A stretch of DNA of 46,700 nt from Myxococcales bacterium (lineage in GTDB: Bacteria > Myxococcota_A > Polyangia > Polyangiales > Polyangiaceae): positions 1-46,700 of the forward strand of contig JACRDA010000442.1 of the NCBI GenBank assembly GCA_016212965.1. Direction: 5' to 3'. Positions 15,274 to 23,498 of the stretch are shown here, piece after piece. The notes below the pieces were generated by a model. That model saw only the letters and a list, made by a program, of their open reading frames with translations, was not told the origin of the DNA and ran no database searches. The stretch's first letter is position 1. Every line of letters begins with the position of its first letter. Made by a program: the position numbers and the translations under genes.

Positions 15274-15591
15274 CTAGCCCTTGCGCGGGGCGGGGCTCGG
15301 GGGCTCGCGCGCGCGCAGCTCCTCGGCCTCCTCGAGCAGGGCGCGGATCTTGTCCTCGCGCTCCTTGCGGTGGCCGAGCACGATGTAGAATGCGCCGATC
15401 CCGGAGCCGAGCACGGCACCGAGCGCCGTCAGCGCTCCGATGACGCCCCAGTAGATCGCGGCCGGCACGACGAGGACGAGCCCGACCCCGAAGTAGGGGA
15501 CCCGCCGCAGGTCGCGGCTCAGGGCCTCGAATTGCTTCCGGTGCGAGGCGACGGCCTTGTCGATGTAGGCGAGCCGCTCCTTGCGCGTCAT
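15274..15591 (-). CDS. Small two-transmembrane protein
   Basis: A 105-residue protein with a charged helical N-terminus (about 1-30, possible coiled coil: KERLAYIDKAVASHRKQFEAL), two hydrophobic segments (about 33-51 and 53-70) linked by a tight turn, and a charged C-terminal helix (HRKEREDKIRALLEEAEELR). Both termini should face the cytosol. No known domain is recognised. Its ATG overlaps the stop of the pseudokinase gene (ATGA), so the two proteins are made together and may interact in the membrane. Confidence 0.7.
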   Translation of the reverse strand: MTRKERLAYIDKAVASHRKQFEALSRDLRRVPYFGVGLVLVVPAAIYWGVIGALTALGAVLGSGIGAFYIVLGHRKEREDKIRALLEEAEELRAREPPSPAPRKG

Positions 15592-16481
15592 GGTGGGTGT
15601 GGCGCGCTCGTCTCCGGCGGTGGTTCGCGGCCGGCCGGTGGGTGCGCGCCGCAGCTCCGTAGCAGAAGCAGGGCCAGGAAGGCGAGCGCGAGGACGACCA
15701 CGGCCGCGAGCACCTGCCGCGCGAGCGGGCGCCAGGGGTGGCGGGCTGCGCGGAGCGCGCGCGCGAAGGCCGACATGTCGGCGAAGCGCAGCTCGGGATC
15801 GCTCGCGAGCGCGTGGCGACACAGCGCCTCGGCGGCCCGCGCGGCGCGACCCGCGAAACCACGTGCGAAGAGCGCGCGAAGCACGGCCCCGAGCGCGTAG
15901 ATCTCCGACCGGACGCCGCAGGCGCCGCCCGCGACGAGCTCGGGCGCGACCTCGCCGCACGCGCCGGACGCGCGCACCGCCGGCGCCGCATCGAGGAGCA
16001 CGCCGAGCCCGAACCCGACGATCCGCGCGCGCGCGTCGGGGCCGCGCACCAGTCGCTCGGGCGAGAGTGCGCCGTGCACGACGCCGTGCGCGTGCGCGTA
16101 CGCGAGAAGCTCGGCGACCTCGCACACGAGCCGGAGCGCCTCGCGTGGCGCGACGCTGCCCGCGAGCTCTGCGAACGAGCGGCCAGGAACCCGTGGTGTC
16201 ACGACGAACGCGCGCCCCTGCCACGCACCCACGTCGCAGAGCGGCACGATCCCGGTCAGCCCGAGCGCCTCGGCCGCGCGCGCGGCGCCGAGCCACCGGG
16301 CCGGCTCGCCCGGGGCGCCGGGCTCCGGCTCCGGGCTCGCGGCGGGCGGCAGCAGCTCGAGCTCCACCTCGCCGCCGTCGCGCACGTCGATCGCTCGGTA
16401 GCGCTCCGCGTCGCCGCCGCAGGCGAGGCGCTCGGCGAGCCGGTAGTGCAGGATGGCGACGGCGGGCAACGGGGAGCGCAC
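15588..16481 (-). CDS. Membrane-anchored Ser/Thr pseudokinase
   Basis: A 297-residue protein with the fold signatures of a Hanks-type kinase but without its catalytic residues. The HRDLKPEN loop reads HGALSPERL (136-144; Asp, Lys and Asn all lost), DFG reads GFG (about 156-158), and the beta-3 region (VELELL) has no VAIK lysine. Structural landmarks such as HAHGVVHG, EVAPELV and RSEIYALGAVLRALF remain. A single TM helix (about 257-275) near the C-terminus leaves a Pro-rich external tail. It probably acts as a binding scaffold. A GTG start abuts the stop of the methyltransferase gene, and its stop overlaps the two-TM gene. Confidence 0.82.
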   Translation of the reverse strand: MRSPLPAVAILHYRLAERLACGGDAERYRAIDVRDGGEVELELLPPAASPEPEPGAPGEPARWLGAARAAEALGLTGIVPLCDVGAWQGRAFVVTPRVPGRSFAELAGSVAPREALRLVCEVAELLAYAHAHGVVHGALSPERLVRGPDARARIVGFGLGVLLDAAPAVRASGACGEVAPELVAGGACGVRSEIYALGAVLRALFARGFAGRAARAAEALCRHALASDPELRFADMSAFARALRAARHPWRPLARQVLAAVVVLALAFLALLLLRSCGAHPPAGREPPPETSAPHPP

Positions 16482-17147
16482 TCAGCGTTTCCGGCCTGCG
16501 AGCAGGAAGGCCGGCGTGCCTGCGATGCGCGACACGCGCGGCGCCGACAGCGGGAGCTCCGCGGCGAGCGCGCGCGCCTCGTCACAGTCGAGCGAGCGCC
16601 CGGCCACGAACGTCCGGAAGAACGCGAGCGCGAAGGGCCAGCCGCCGGGCGGCAGGCGCCACTTGCGCACGAAGTCGCGGGCGTCGTGGTAGCGGCAACC
16701 GCGGTCGACCTCTGCCACGAGCAGGCGCCCACCCGGCCGCAGAACGCGCGTGCACTCCCGCAACCCGCGCGCCGGATCGGGCCAGTGCTTGATCGACGCG
16801 ACGCTCACGACCGCGTCGAAGCGACCCGCTTCGAAGGGCAGCTCCGCGGCGTCGCCGGTCACGAACCGAAGGCGCTCCTCGTGGCCACGCGCCCGCCGGT
16901 TGGCGCGCGCCACCTGCTCGGGTGACAGGTCGACGCCGAGCCAGTGTACGCCGGGTCGCTCGGCGACCATCGCGAGTGCGAGCTGGCCACCGCCCGAGCC
17001 CACCTCGAGGACCTCGCCTCGCTCGGGCATGTCGCCGGTGAGCTCGGCTCGCACCCGCGCCGCCAGCGTGGCGACGGCCGGTGCGATGAAGCGGTCGTAC
17101 ACCCACGCCTCCGACGGGCGGTACCGGCTCGTGAAGTCCCTCAGCAT
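16482..17147 (-). CDS. Class I SAM-dependent methyltransferase
   Basis: A 221-residue methyltransferase_11-type protein. Motif I is VLEVGSGGGQLAL, the acidic end of strand 2 is LGVDLSP, motif II is FDAVVSVASIKHWPD and motif III is VLRPGGRLLVAE. It has a family-typical length for small-molecule or lipid methyltransferases, but the substrate is not evident. The start at ATG 17147 has a strong AAGGAGG 7 nt upstream. It is first in a minus-strand run (methyltransferase, pseudokinase, two-TM, DUF4336-like, amidohydrolase) with junctions of 0 nt, overlap, 32 nt and 16 nt. Confidence 0.85.
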   Translation of the reverse strand: MLRDFTSRYRPSEAWVYDRFIAPAVATLAARVRAELTGDMPERGEVLEVGSGGGQLALAMVAERPGVHWLGVDLSPEQVARANRRARGHEERLRFVTGDAAELPFEAGRFDAVVSVASIKHWPDPARGLRECTRVLRPGGRLLVAEVDRGCRYHDARDFVRKWRLPPGGWPFALAFFRTFVAGRSLDCDEARALAAELPLSAPRVSRIAGTPAFLLAGRKR

Positions 17148-17321
17148 CGCCGCGCCTCCTTGAACGGACCGAGGACCGGGCGCCTCCCCGCGTCGCCATG
17201 TCACACCGGATCGGTCGCGGGCTCAAGCCGGGTCACGAGCGGCCCAGATCCGCGTCGCCGCACGAACTGCGCTCGGACGCAAGTGTTGCGCCCCCGGAAC
17301 CCGGTTCTCCGCGGCTTTGGG

Positions 17322-17338
17322 CTGGCACTCGCATTGCA
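17322..17338 (+). promoter_or_regulatory. Sigma-54 (-24/-12) promoter for korAB
   Basis: CTGGCACTCGCATTGCA matches the sigma-54 consensus YTGGCACGRNNNTTGCW at all fixed positions except the G and R in the middle. GG and GC are exactly 10 nt apart. It lies about 90 nt upstream of the korA ATG, giving a predicted 5' UTR of about 80 nt. Activation would need a sigma-54-dependent enhancer-binding protein; none is encoded in the window. Confidence 0.6.
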
Positions 17339-17427
17339 CGGGGGCAGACCCTCGCTTCAGGGCAGACCCCGGGACGGACCCAGGGCGCGCCCGCAACCCG
17401 ACCTGCGGGGGACCGGAGCACGCCAGC

Positions 17428-19218
17428 ATGCTCGACAACCTTGTGATTGGCATGGCCGGCTCGGGCGGAGACGGCATCGTCTCCGCCGGAGAGACCTTGA
17501 TCGCGGCAGCCGCTACCGAGGGCTACTACGGCATCATGACGAAGAGCTTCGGCTCGCAGATCCGCGGCGGCGAGTCCTCGTGCCGCGTGCGCATCTCGAG
17601 CGGCCCCGTCCTGAACCCCGGCGGCACCCTCGACGTCGCCGTGGCGCTCAACTGGCCCGACTTCCTGAAGTTCGGTGCCGAGCTGCCGGTGGGCGGCAAC
17701 ACCGTCGTCATCTACGAGTCGAAGAGCGGCGTCACCGCCGACAAGATCCCGATCGTCGGCGTCACGCCGGCCGAGGTCGTGGCCGTGCCGTTCGGGGAGC
17801 TCGCCAAGAAGATGGGCGGCACCGACAAGGCGAAGAACACGGTGGTGCTCGGGCTGCTCGCCGGGTGGTTCGACATCGCTCGGGAGACGCTCATCAAGAA
17901 CGTCGCCAAGAAGCTGGCGAAGAAGGGCCCCGAGGTCGTCGCGGCGGCCGAGCGGGCGTTCAACGCGGGCGTCGCCTACGCCGCCGAGCACCCGCTCAAG
18001 AGCGACATGCGCATGGCCCCGCCGAAGGACGGGCGCGGCACCAAGATCCTCACGGACGGCAACGACATCTGCGCGGCCGCCGCGATCTTCGCGGGCTGTC
18101 GCTTCTTCGGCGGCTACCCCATCACGCCGTCGACCGAGGTGATGCAGTACCTGTCGCGCGAGATCTGGAAATACGGCGGCGCCGTGCTGCAGGCCGAGGA
18201 CGAGATCGCCGGCGTCGGCGCGGCCGTCGGCGCGTCGTTCGCCGGCGTGAAGGCGATGACGGCGACCTCCGGCCCGGGCATGTCCCTCAAGACGGAGATG
18301 ATCGGGCTGGCCAGTATCGCGGAGCTGCCGCTCGTGGTCGTCAACGTGCAGCGTGGTGGGCCCTCGACGGGCATGCCGACCAAGCCCGAGCAAGCCGACC
18401 TCTTCCAGGCGTGCTTCTCGGCGCACGGCGACGGGCCGCGCCCCGTGCTCGCTCCGACGACGGTGGCCGACACCTTCGGCATGACGGTCGAGGCGTTCAA
18501 CATCGCCGAAGAGTACCAGACGCCGGTCATCCTGCTCTCCGACCAGGAGATCGGGCAGCGCAAGGAGGCCTGCACACCGGTCGACACCGCCAAGTACAAG
18601 GTCGTCGACAGGCTTCGGCCCACCGCGGCCGAGCTCGAGGACTACACGCGCTTTCGCTTCACCGACACGGGCGTGAGCCCGGTCTCGCAGCCCGGCATGC
18701 TCGGCGGCAACTACCTCGCCGCGGGCATCGAGCACAACGAGAAGGGCGATCCGACGGCGAGCGGTGCGATGCACGGCAAGATGAACGACAAGCGGCACAA
18801 GAAGCTCGCGCCGCTCGTCCATCGCCGCGATCTGTTCCACGTGGAGGGCGATCCGGCCGCGCCGCTCGGCCTCATCAGCTGGGGCAGCACCGCCGGCGTG
18901 TGCCGCGAGGCGCTCGCGATCGCGCGGCGGCGCGGCATCGGCGCCAAGCTGCTCGTCCCCTACCTGCTCTACCCCGTCGCCGAGGAGGTCTACCACGAGT
19001 TCTTCATCGGGGTGAAAGCGGGGCTCGTGGTCGAGCTGTCGCACCAGGGGCAGCTCTACCGGCTGCTGCGCATGTACGTCGACGTACCGCGCGGCATCCG
19101 CTCGATGTGTCGCAGTGGCGCTGCCCCCTACCTGCCCGAGGACGTCGTGCGCGAGCTCAGAGCCGCCACGCTGGGCCTGCAGGGTGAAACCGCCGAGACC
19201 CGTCAGCCCCAGGAGTAA
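17428..19218 (+). CDS. korA: 2-oxoacid:acceptor oxidoreductase, fused gamma-alpha subunit
   Basis: A 596-residue protein joining the gamma domain (about 1-190; GMAGSGGDGIVSAGETL, FGSQIRGGESSCRVR) to the alpha domain (about 205-596; FFGGYPITPSTEVMQYL, the TPP-interacting region). With KorB it forms the CoA-acylating oxidoreductase that decarboxylates 2-oxoglutarate or a related 2-oxoacid and passes electrons to ferredoxin. The exact substrate cannot be fixed from sequence. The ATG at 17428 follows GGAG at 10 nt. A longer open frame upstream would run through the sigma-54 promoter and is not conserved in look. It is followed by korB after 5 nt. Confidence 0.93.
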   Translation: MLDNLVIGMAGSGGDGIVSAGETLIAAAATEGYYGIMTKSFGSQIRGGESSCRVRISSGPVLNPGGTLDVAVALNWPDFLKFGAELPVGGNTVVIYESKSGVTADKIPIVGVTPAEVVAVPFGELAKKMGGTDKAKNTVVLGLLAGWFDIARETLIKNVAKKLAKKGPEVVAAAERAFNAGVAYAAEHPLKSDMRMAPPKDGRGTKILTDGNDICAAAAIFAGCRFFGGYPITPSTEVMQYLSREIWKYGGAVLQAEDEIAGVGAAVGASFAGVKAMTATSGPGMSLKTEMIGLASIAELPLVVVNVQRGGPSTGMPTKPEQADLFQACFSAHGDGPRPVLAPTTVADTFGMTVEAFNIAEEYQTPVILLSDQEIGQRKEACTPVDTAKYKVVDRLRPTAAELEDYTRFRFTDTGVSPVSQPGMLGGNYLAAGIEHNEKGDPTASGAMHGKMNDKRHKKLAPLVHRRDLFHVEGDPAAPLGLISWGSTAGVCREALAIARRRGIGAKLLVPYLLYPVAEEVYHEFFIGVKAGLVVELSHQGQLYRLLRMYVDVPRGIRSMCRSGAAPYLPEDVVRELRAATLGLQGETAETRQPQE

Positions 19219-19223
19219 CCGGG

Positions 19224-20114
19224 ATGAGCAACGCATTGCCAGTCGTGGAAACGAAGTTCGAGCCGAAGGACTTCAAGAGCGACCTGAAGCCCATCTGGTG
19301 TCCGGGCTGCGGGGACTTCGGCGTCCTGCAGTCCCTCTACCGGGCGCTCGCCGCCATCGGCCGTCCCGCCCACGAGATCGCGTTCGTGTCGGGCATCGGC
19401 TGCTCGAGCCGCATTCCCGGTTACACCACCGCGTACGGCTTCAACTCCGTGCACGGCCGCGCCCTGCCCATCGCGCAGGGCATCAAGATCGCGAACCCGA
19501 GCCTGCTCGTGCTCTGCGCGGGCGGTGACGGCGACGGCTTCTCGATCGGCGGCGGGCACGTGGCGCACGCCATCCGGCGCAACATCGACATCACGTACAT
19601 CGTGATGGACAACCAGATCTACGGGCTCACGAAGGGCCAGCTGTCGCCCACCTCGCCGCGCGGCCTCAAGACCGTGACCTCGTCGCTCGGCAGCCTCGAG
19701 GATCCGGTGAACCCGCTGCTCTACGTGCTCGGCTACGGCGCGTCCTTCGTGGCGCAGGGGACTGCAGCGGACCTGCCCGGTCTCGCAGCGATCATCGAGG
19801 AGGGCATCCGCTTTCCCGGATTCGCCTTCATCAACGTGCAGTCGCCGTGCGTCACCTACGGCGAGGACGAGTGGCAGATCAAGGAGCAGCGCGCGCGGAT
19901 GAAGTCGCTCGAGTCGCTGGGCCACGATCCGAAGGACCAGCTGCACGCCATGGACCTCGCGCGCGCCTACGGCAAGGAGCTCTACACGGGCGTCTTCTAC
20001 CGCAACCCCGCGCCGTCCCCGAGCTACGATGCGCTCGTGCTCGAGCGCCAGAAGGAGAAGGGCGCTTCGGCTCCTGATCCGGCCCGCGTCCTCGACTCCC
20101 TCATCCAGCGGTGA
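19224..20114 (+). CDS. korB: 2-oxoacid:ferredoxin oxidoreductase subunit beta
   Basis: A 296-residue TPP-binding subunit. The CPGCGD motif (Cys26, Cys29) near the N-terminus and GIGCSSRIPGY supply Cys of the family's iron-sulfur site. GGDGDGFSIGGGH is the TPP/Mg motif, followed by MDNQIYGLTKGQ. The enzyme is oxygen-sensitive in many bacteria. The gene sits between korA (5 nt) and a ferritin-like gene (4 nt), so all three are almost certainly one transcript. No dedicated ferredoxin gene is present nearby. Confidence 0.94.
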   Translation: MSNALPVVETKFEPKDFKSDLKPIWCPGCGDFGVLQSLYRALAAIGRPAHEIAFVSGIGCSSRIPGYTTAYGFNSVHGRALPIAQGIKIANPSLLVLCAGGDGDGFSIGGGHVAHAIRRNIDITYIVMDNQIYGLTKGQLSPTSPRGLKTVTSSLGSLEDPVNPLLYVLGYGASFVAQGTAADLPGLAAIIEEGIRFPGFAFINVQSPCVTYGEDEWQIKEQRARMKSLESLGHDPKDQLHAMDLARAYGKELYTGVFYRNPAPSPSYDALVLERQKEKGASAPDPARVLDSLIQR

Positions 20115-20118
20115 ACCC

Positions 20119-20643
20119 ATGAGCACGACCCGCGGCATCGATTTCGCGCACCTGAGCCTGAAGGACGCCCTCGACCTGGCGGTGCTCGTCGAAGAGGAAG
20201 CGCAGGAGCGCTACGACGAGTTCACCCACCAGATGAAGACCCACGACACGCCCGCGGCGGCGTCGTTCTTCGCGTTCATGTCGGGCAACGAGAAGAAGCA
20301 CGGCGACGAGCTCCGGGCCCGGCGCCTCGAGCTCTTCGGCGACGCGCCGCGCACCGTCAAGCGCGCGATGATCTTCGACGTCGAGGCGCCGGACTACGAC
20401 CAGGCGCGGGCCTTCATGTCGGCGCGCCAGGCGCTGACGGCGGCACTCGAGAGCGAGACCAAGGCCCACGCGTTCTTCGTGGCGGCGCTGCCCGCGATCC
20501 AGGACCCCAAGGTGAGGGCGCTCTTCGCGGAGCTGCGCGACGAGGAAGTTCAGCATCAGATGCTCGTCAAGGCCGAGCTCGCCAAGTTGCCCCCCTCCGA
20601 GGAGGTCGGCGACGCCTTTGCCGACGAGCCCGTCGCCCACTGA
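20119..20643 (+). CDS. Ferritin-like diiron protein (rubrerythrin-type, no rubredoxin domain)
   Basis: A 174-residue four-helix protein with two ExxH-type diiron half-sites: EEEAQERYDEF and NEKKHGDE in the first helix pair, ESETKAHAFF and RDEEVQHQM in the second. The FeS4 rubredoxin tail of classical rubrerythrins is absent. Such proteins reduce peroxide or store iron. Tight coupling to korAB (4-nt gap) suggests protection of the iron-sulfur oxidoreductase from oxygen or peroxide, or iron supply; this is inference from context. A stable hairpin follows 3 nt after the stop. Confidence 0.82.
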   Translation: MSTTRGIDFAHLSLKDALDLAVLVEEEAQERYDEFTHQMKTHDTPAAASFFAFMSGNEKKHGDELRARRLELFGDAPRTVKRAMIFDVEAPDYDQARAFMSARQALTAALESETKAHAFFVAALPAIQDPKVRALFAELRDEEVQHQMLVKAELAKLPPSEEVGDAFADEPVAH

Positions 20644-20646
20644 CTC

Positions 20647-20672
20647 CGGCCGCGGGTTGTAGACCGCGGCCG
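20647..20672 (+). terminator. Terminator hairpin of the kor operon
   Basis: A perfect 9-bp stem CGGCCGCGG/CCGCGGCCG (20647-20655 and 20664-20672) with an 8-nt loop GTTGTAGA starts 3 nt after the ferritin-like gene's stop. There is no long U-tract, as is usual in this genome. Confidence 0.5.
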
Positions 20673-20736
20673 CGGCGTCTAGCTTGACCGCGGCGCGCCC
20701 GCGGCCCCTCCGGGTCGCCGCGCGCTCGGAGGCAGC

Positions 20737-22416
20737 ATGTCCGAAGAGGGCCCACCCGGCGCAGCGACGTCACGAGCGCGTGGGTCGTCGCCCCCGGACG
20801 GCTTCGCGGCCTACCTCGCGCGCCGCCTGGCCCGCGACCGGGGCGCCCGGCCCGAGGTGCCGGAGCAGGCGCGCGCGCTGGCCGAGGCCGCGGACTTCAC
20901 CGTCGTAGCGCGCGAGCCGGCGCTCGTCGTGCACGCCATCGTCGACCGCGAGCACGGGGGCTCCGGGCGCTTCGGATTCTTGCGCGACGAGCTGGTCGAC
21001 ATCGGCCGCGCCTGTGTCGCGCTCACCGGCACCCTCCACGGGGCGAAGCTGCCGGTGGTGCTGCAGCTCTACGAGGTCGCGGACGGCCCTCCCGAGCCCG
21101 CCGACCGGGTGCGCCTCGAGGAGCTGCACAAGGGCGTTCCGGGCCTCGCCAAGGTCGCCATCCGCTGCTTCCACATCGACGCGAGGAGCGGCGCCGTGTG
21201 GAGCCCGGGTGCGTGGCGCGGCCTGCTGCTCGGGCGCCGATGGCTCGAGGAGCTCCTGCGCACGCCGCGGCTCGACGCCGAGGCGCTCGCCACGCCACCC
21301 GTGCCCGCCGTCCCGGCGCCCCGGCACTTCCCGACGGCCACGCTCGGCCTGCTCGGTCTGCTCGTCGCCGTCTTCGCCGGCGAGCTCGCGCTGCGCCCCT
21401 CGGGTCAGGGGGCCACGCTCGACGTGGGCTCGCTCTACGCGCTCGGCGGGATGAATCGCGGCGCGGTGCTGGGCGAGGCGGAGTGGTACCGCCTTCTCAC
21501 CGCGGCGCTCTTGCACGCAGACGTGATGCACCTCGTGCTCAACGCGCTGGCGCTCGGCTTCGGTGGCTGGCTGCTCGAGTCGCAGCTCGGCGCGGCACGG
21601 TTCCTGGGTGTGTTCGCGCTCGGGGCGCTCGGCGGGTCGCTCGCCGGCCTCGCGCTCAACTCGGTCGAGCTCGTGTCGGTCGGCGCCTCGGGCGCCGTCA
21701 TGGCCATCCTCGCGGCCGCGCTCGTCACCTCCGCGCGCGTGCCGCCCGGTGCCGAGCGCCTGCGGCGCCAGATGCGCCTGCTGCAGTTTCTCATCCCCTC
21801 GCTCCTGCCGCTCGCGACGCAGCGGGCCGGTGGCCGCGTCGACTTCGCCGCCCACGTGGGTGGGGCGGTGGCCGGCGCCCTGCTCGGCCTCGGGGTCCTG
21901 CGCACGTGGCCGCGCGCCACGCCGTTCCCGCGCTACGCGGGAGCCGCGCGGGCGGTGGCGGCCGTCGGCGTCGTCCTCTTCGCGGCGAGCGCCGTCTTCG
22001 CCGCGGTCCGGTTCCCCGTCTACGCCGCCGAGGCGAAGAGCCCGCTCGCCGACTTCCTGGTTCCCGACGCCGACATCCCGAAGGACCCGCTCGTGGCGCA
22101 GCAACAGGTCGAGCGCTGGGGCGCGGGGCGTCCGCGCGATCCGCGCGTGCACTTCTTCCGCGCGCTCAACTTCGCCGATGGCGGACAGCTCGCGCGCGCC
22201 GCCGACGAACTCCGGGCGGCGCTCGCCGAGGCGGATCTGCTGGCGCGCGCCTTCCCCGACGGGCGGCTCACGGCCGGCATCCGCGCCGTGCTCGCCGAGG
22301 TGCTGCTGCTGCAGGGACAGCGCGACGAAGCGCTGCGCGAGGCCGCGCCGGTGTGCCGCGCGCCGGCAGGCACCGCGCTCGCGGCCGAGCTGCGCCAGAA
22401 GGGCCTGTGCCCCTGA
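20737..22416 (+). CDS. Rhomboid intramembrane serine protease with N- and C-terminal domains
   Basis: A 559-residue protein. Residues 1-190 form a soluble domain of unknown family. A rhomboid core (about 198-395) follows with YRLLTAALLHADVMHLVLNALAL (HxxxxHxxxN type), the catalytic Ser in VGASGA (Ser318) and the catalytic His in AAHVGG (His373). A further TM segment (about 405-425) leads to a soluble C-terminal part (about 440-559) that looks helical and TPR-like (ARAADELRAAL, VLLLQGQRDEALREA). It should cleave membrane proteins within the lipid bilayer; the substrate is unknown. The 3' neighbour is a membrane protein gene 124 nt downstream. Confidence 0.88.
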   Translation: MSEEGPPGAATSRARGSSPPDGFAAYLARRLARDRGARPEVPEQARALAEAADFTVVAREPALVVHAIVDREHGGSGRFGFLRDELVDIGRACVALTGTLHGAKLPVVLQLYEVADGPPEPADRVRLEELHKGVPGLAKVAIRCFHIDARSGAVWSPGAWRGLLLGRRWLEELLRTPRLDAEALATPPVPAVPAPRHFPTATLGLLGLLVAVFAGELALRPSGQGATLDVGSLYALGGMNRGAVLGEAEWYRLLTAALLHADVMHLVLNALALGFGGWLLESQLGAARFLGVFALGALGGSLAGLALNSVELVSVGASGAVMAILAAALVTSARVPPGAERLRRQMRLLQFLIPSLLPLATQRAGGRVDFAAHVGGAVAGALLGLGVLRTWPRATPFPRYAGAARAVAAVGVVLFAASAVFAAVRFPVYAAEAKSPLADFLVPDADIPKDPLVAQQQVERWGAGRPRDPRVHFFRALNFADGGQLARAADELRAALAEADLLARAFPDGRLTAGIRAVLAEVLLLQGQRDEALREAAPVCRAPAGTALAAELRQKGLCP

Positions 22417-22540
22417 TGGGGCGGGCCCCCGACGCGTCGTCGCAGGCTCGCGGGCTCGCTCGCTCGAATCTCGCCGCAAGGAGCGGCGCGCGGTGCGACA
22501 ATGCGCCGCGCGGCGCCGACGCCGCCCAGGTCGAGGAGCC

Positions 22541-23326
22541 ATGGCGGAACTGGACGAAGCGCACGCGGTCGAGCCCGGTGCCGGGGGCGTGGCGCAGCCC
22601 GGCTCGGCCCGAACGAGCTCCGCGGCGGCGTGGACCCTGGGCGCGCGCGCGGTCGGTCGGACGGCGGCGGGGCTCGCGCTGCGCGTCATCGGCTGGGGCC
22701 TCGGGCTCGGGCTCGCGGCGGCGGTGCTGTTCGTGATCCTGCGGGTCGCCCGCGCCGGGGCGCTCGCCGCCGACTGGCACGGGCTCGAGTGGCTCGGCCT
22801 GCCGCTCTACGCGCTCGTCGGGGGGGCGGTCGGCGCGAAGATCGGTGCGGCACGCGGCATCGGCCGTGGGGTCGTCGAGCTCGGCGTGCGGAGCGGGCTC
22901 GTGCGCAGCGGAGCGGCGCAGGTGCTCGACCTCGCCGAGGAGCTGCTCGTTCGCACCGGCGGCGCGGCGGCGCTCGAGGCGCTGCCGCTGGCGCGTGTGG
23001 AGGGCGCGGTGAAGCAGGCCGTCCTCGAGATCACGGGCAGCGGCATCGCCTCGCAGCGCAGTGGCGCGCCGGCGCCCGCCGGCCTCCTGCAGCGCGCGGC
23101 CTTCGCCCGCATCGAGCGCTACCTGCTCGCGCAGGCGCGGAGCGAGTCGGGCGCGGTGTCGCTTCCGAAGCTCCGGGCCCTGGCGCTCGCGGAGGTCGAG
23201 CGGCGCGTGGAGGGCGCGGTCGACGACTGGGCGCGACGGACGACCCTGCTCGGCGTCGGCTTGCTCGTCGTGCTGCTCGTCGCGACGCCGTTCCTGCTGC
23301 TGCCCGTGATGCGCGTAATGGGCTGA
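22541..23326 (+). CDS. Hypothetical integral membrane protein
   Basis: A 261-residue protein with TM segments at about 46-66, 81-103 (short, Gly-rich) and 234-255, and a central amphipathic region (residues about 105-225) with repeated E-x-x-V-E-G-A-V patterns (RVEGAVKQAVLE, AEVERRVEGAVDDWARR). No known family is recognised. The start at ATG 22541 has GAGGAG 5 nt upstream. It follows the rhomboid gene and could be its partner or substrate, but there is no direct evidence. Confidence 0.65.
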   Translation: MAELDEAHAVEPGAGGVAQPGSARTSSAAAWTLGARAVGRTAAGLALRVIGWGLGLGLAAAVLFVILRVARAGALAADWHGLEWLGLPLYALVGGAVGAKIGAARGIGRGVVELGVRSGLVRSGAAQVLDLAEELLVRTGGAAALEALPLARVEGAVKQAVLEITGSGIASQRSGAPAPAGLLQRAAFARIERYLLAQARSESGAVSLPKLRALALAEVERRVEGAVDDWARRTTLLGVGLLVVLLVATPFLLLPVMRVMG

Positions 23327-23498
23327 GAGCGTGGGCAGGATCCTCCCGTCGCCGGCATAGCCGCTGCATCCCGGCCGCCTTCGTCGCGACGGAGGGCCGG
23401 TGCGCGCGTGGACAGGCGTCCCCGCGTGTGGTCCAATTTCCCGTCCGGCGTGGCGGCTGCTCTTGGCGGCGCGCGACGCGCTGGCACCCGCGATCGCG

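Noticed and set aside
17233..19236. Long minus-strand open frame opposite korA
   Set aside because: It is an antisense shadow of korA. The plus-strand protein has unmistakable KorA motifs.
23400..23498. GTG-initiated extension of the Ser/Thr kinase
   Set aside because: The extra 33 residues (Trp/Arg/Pro-rich) do not resemble the family and the ATG at 23499 is better placed. The 172-nt spacer before it shows only an AGGATCCT palindrome.
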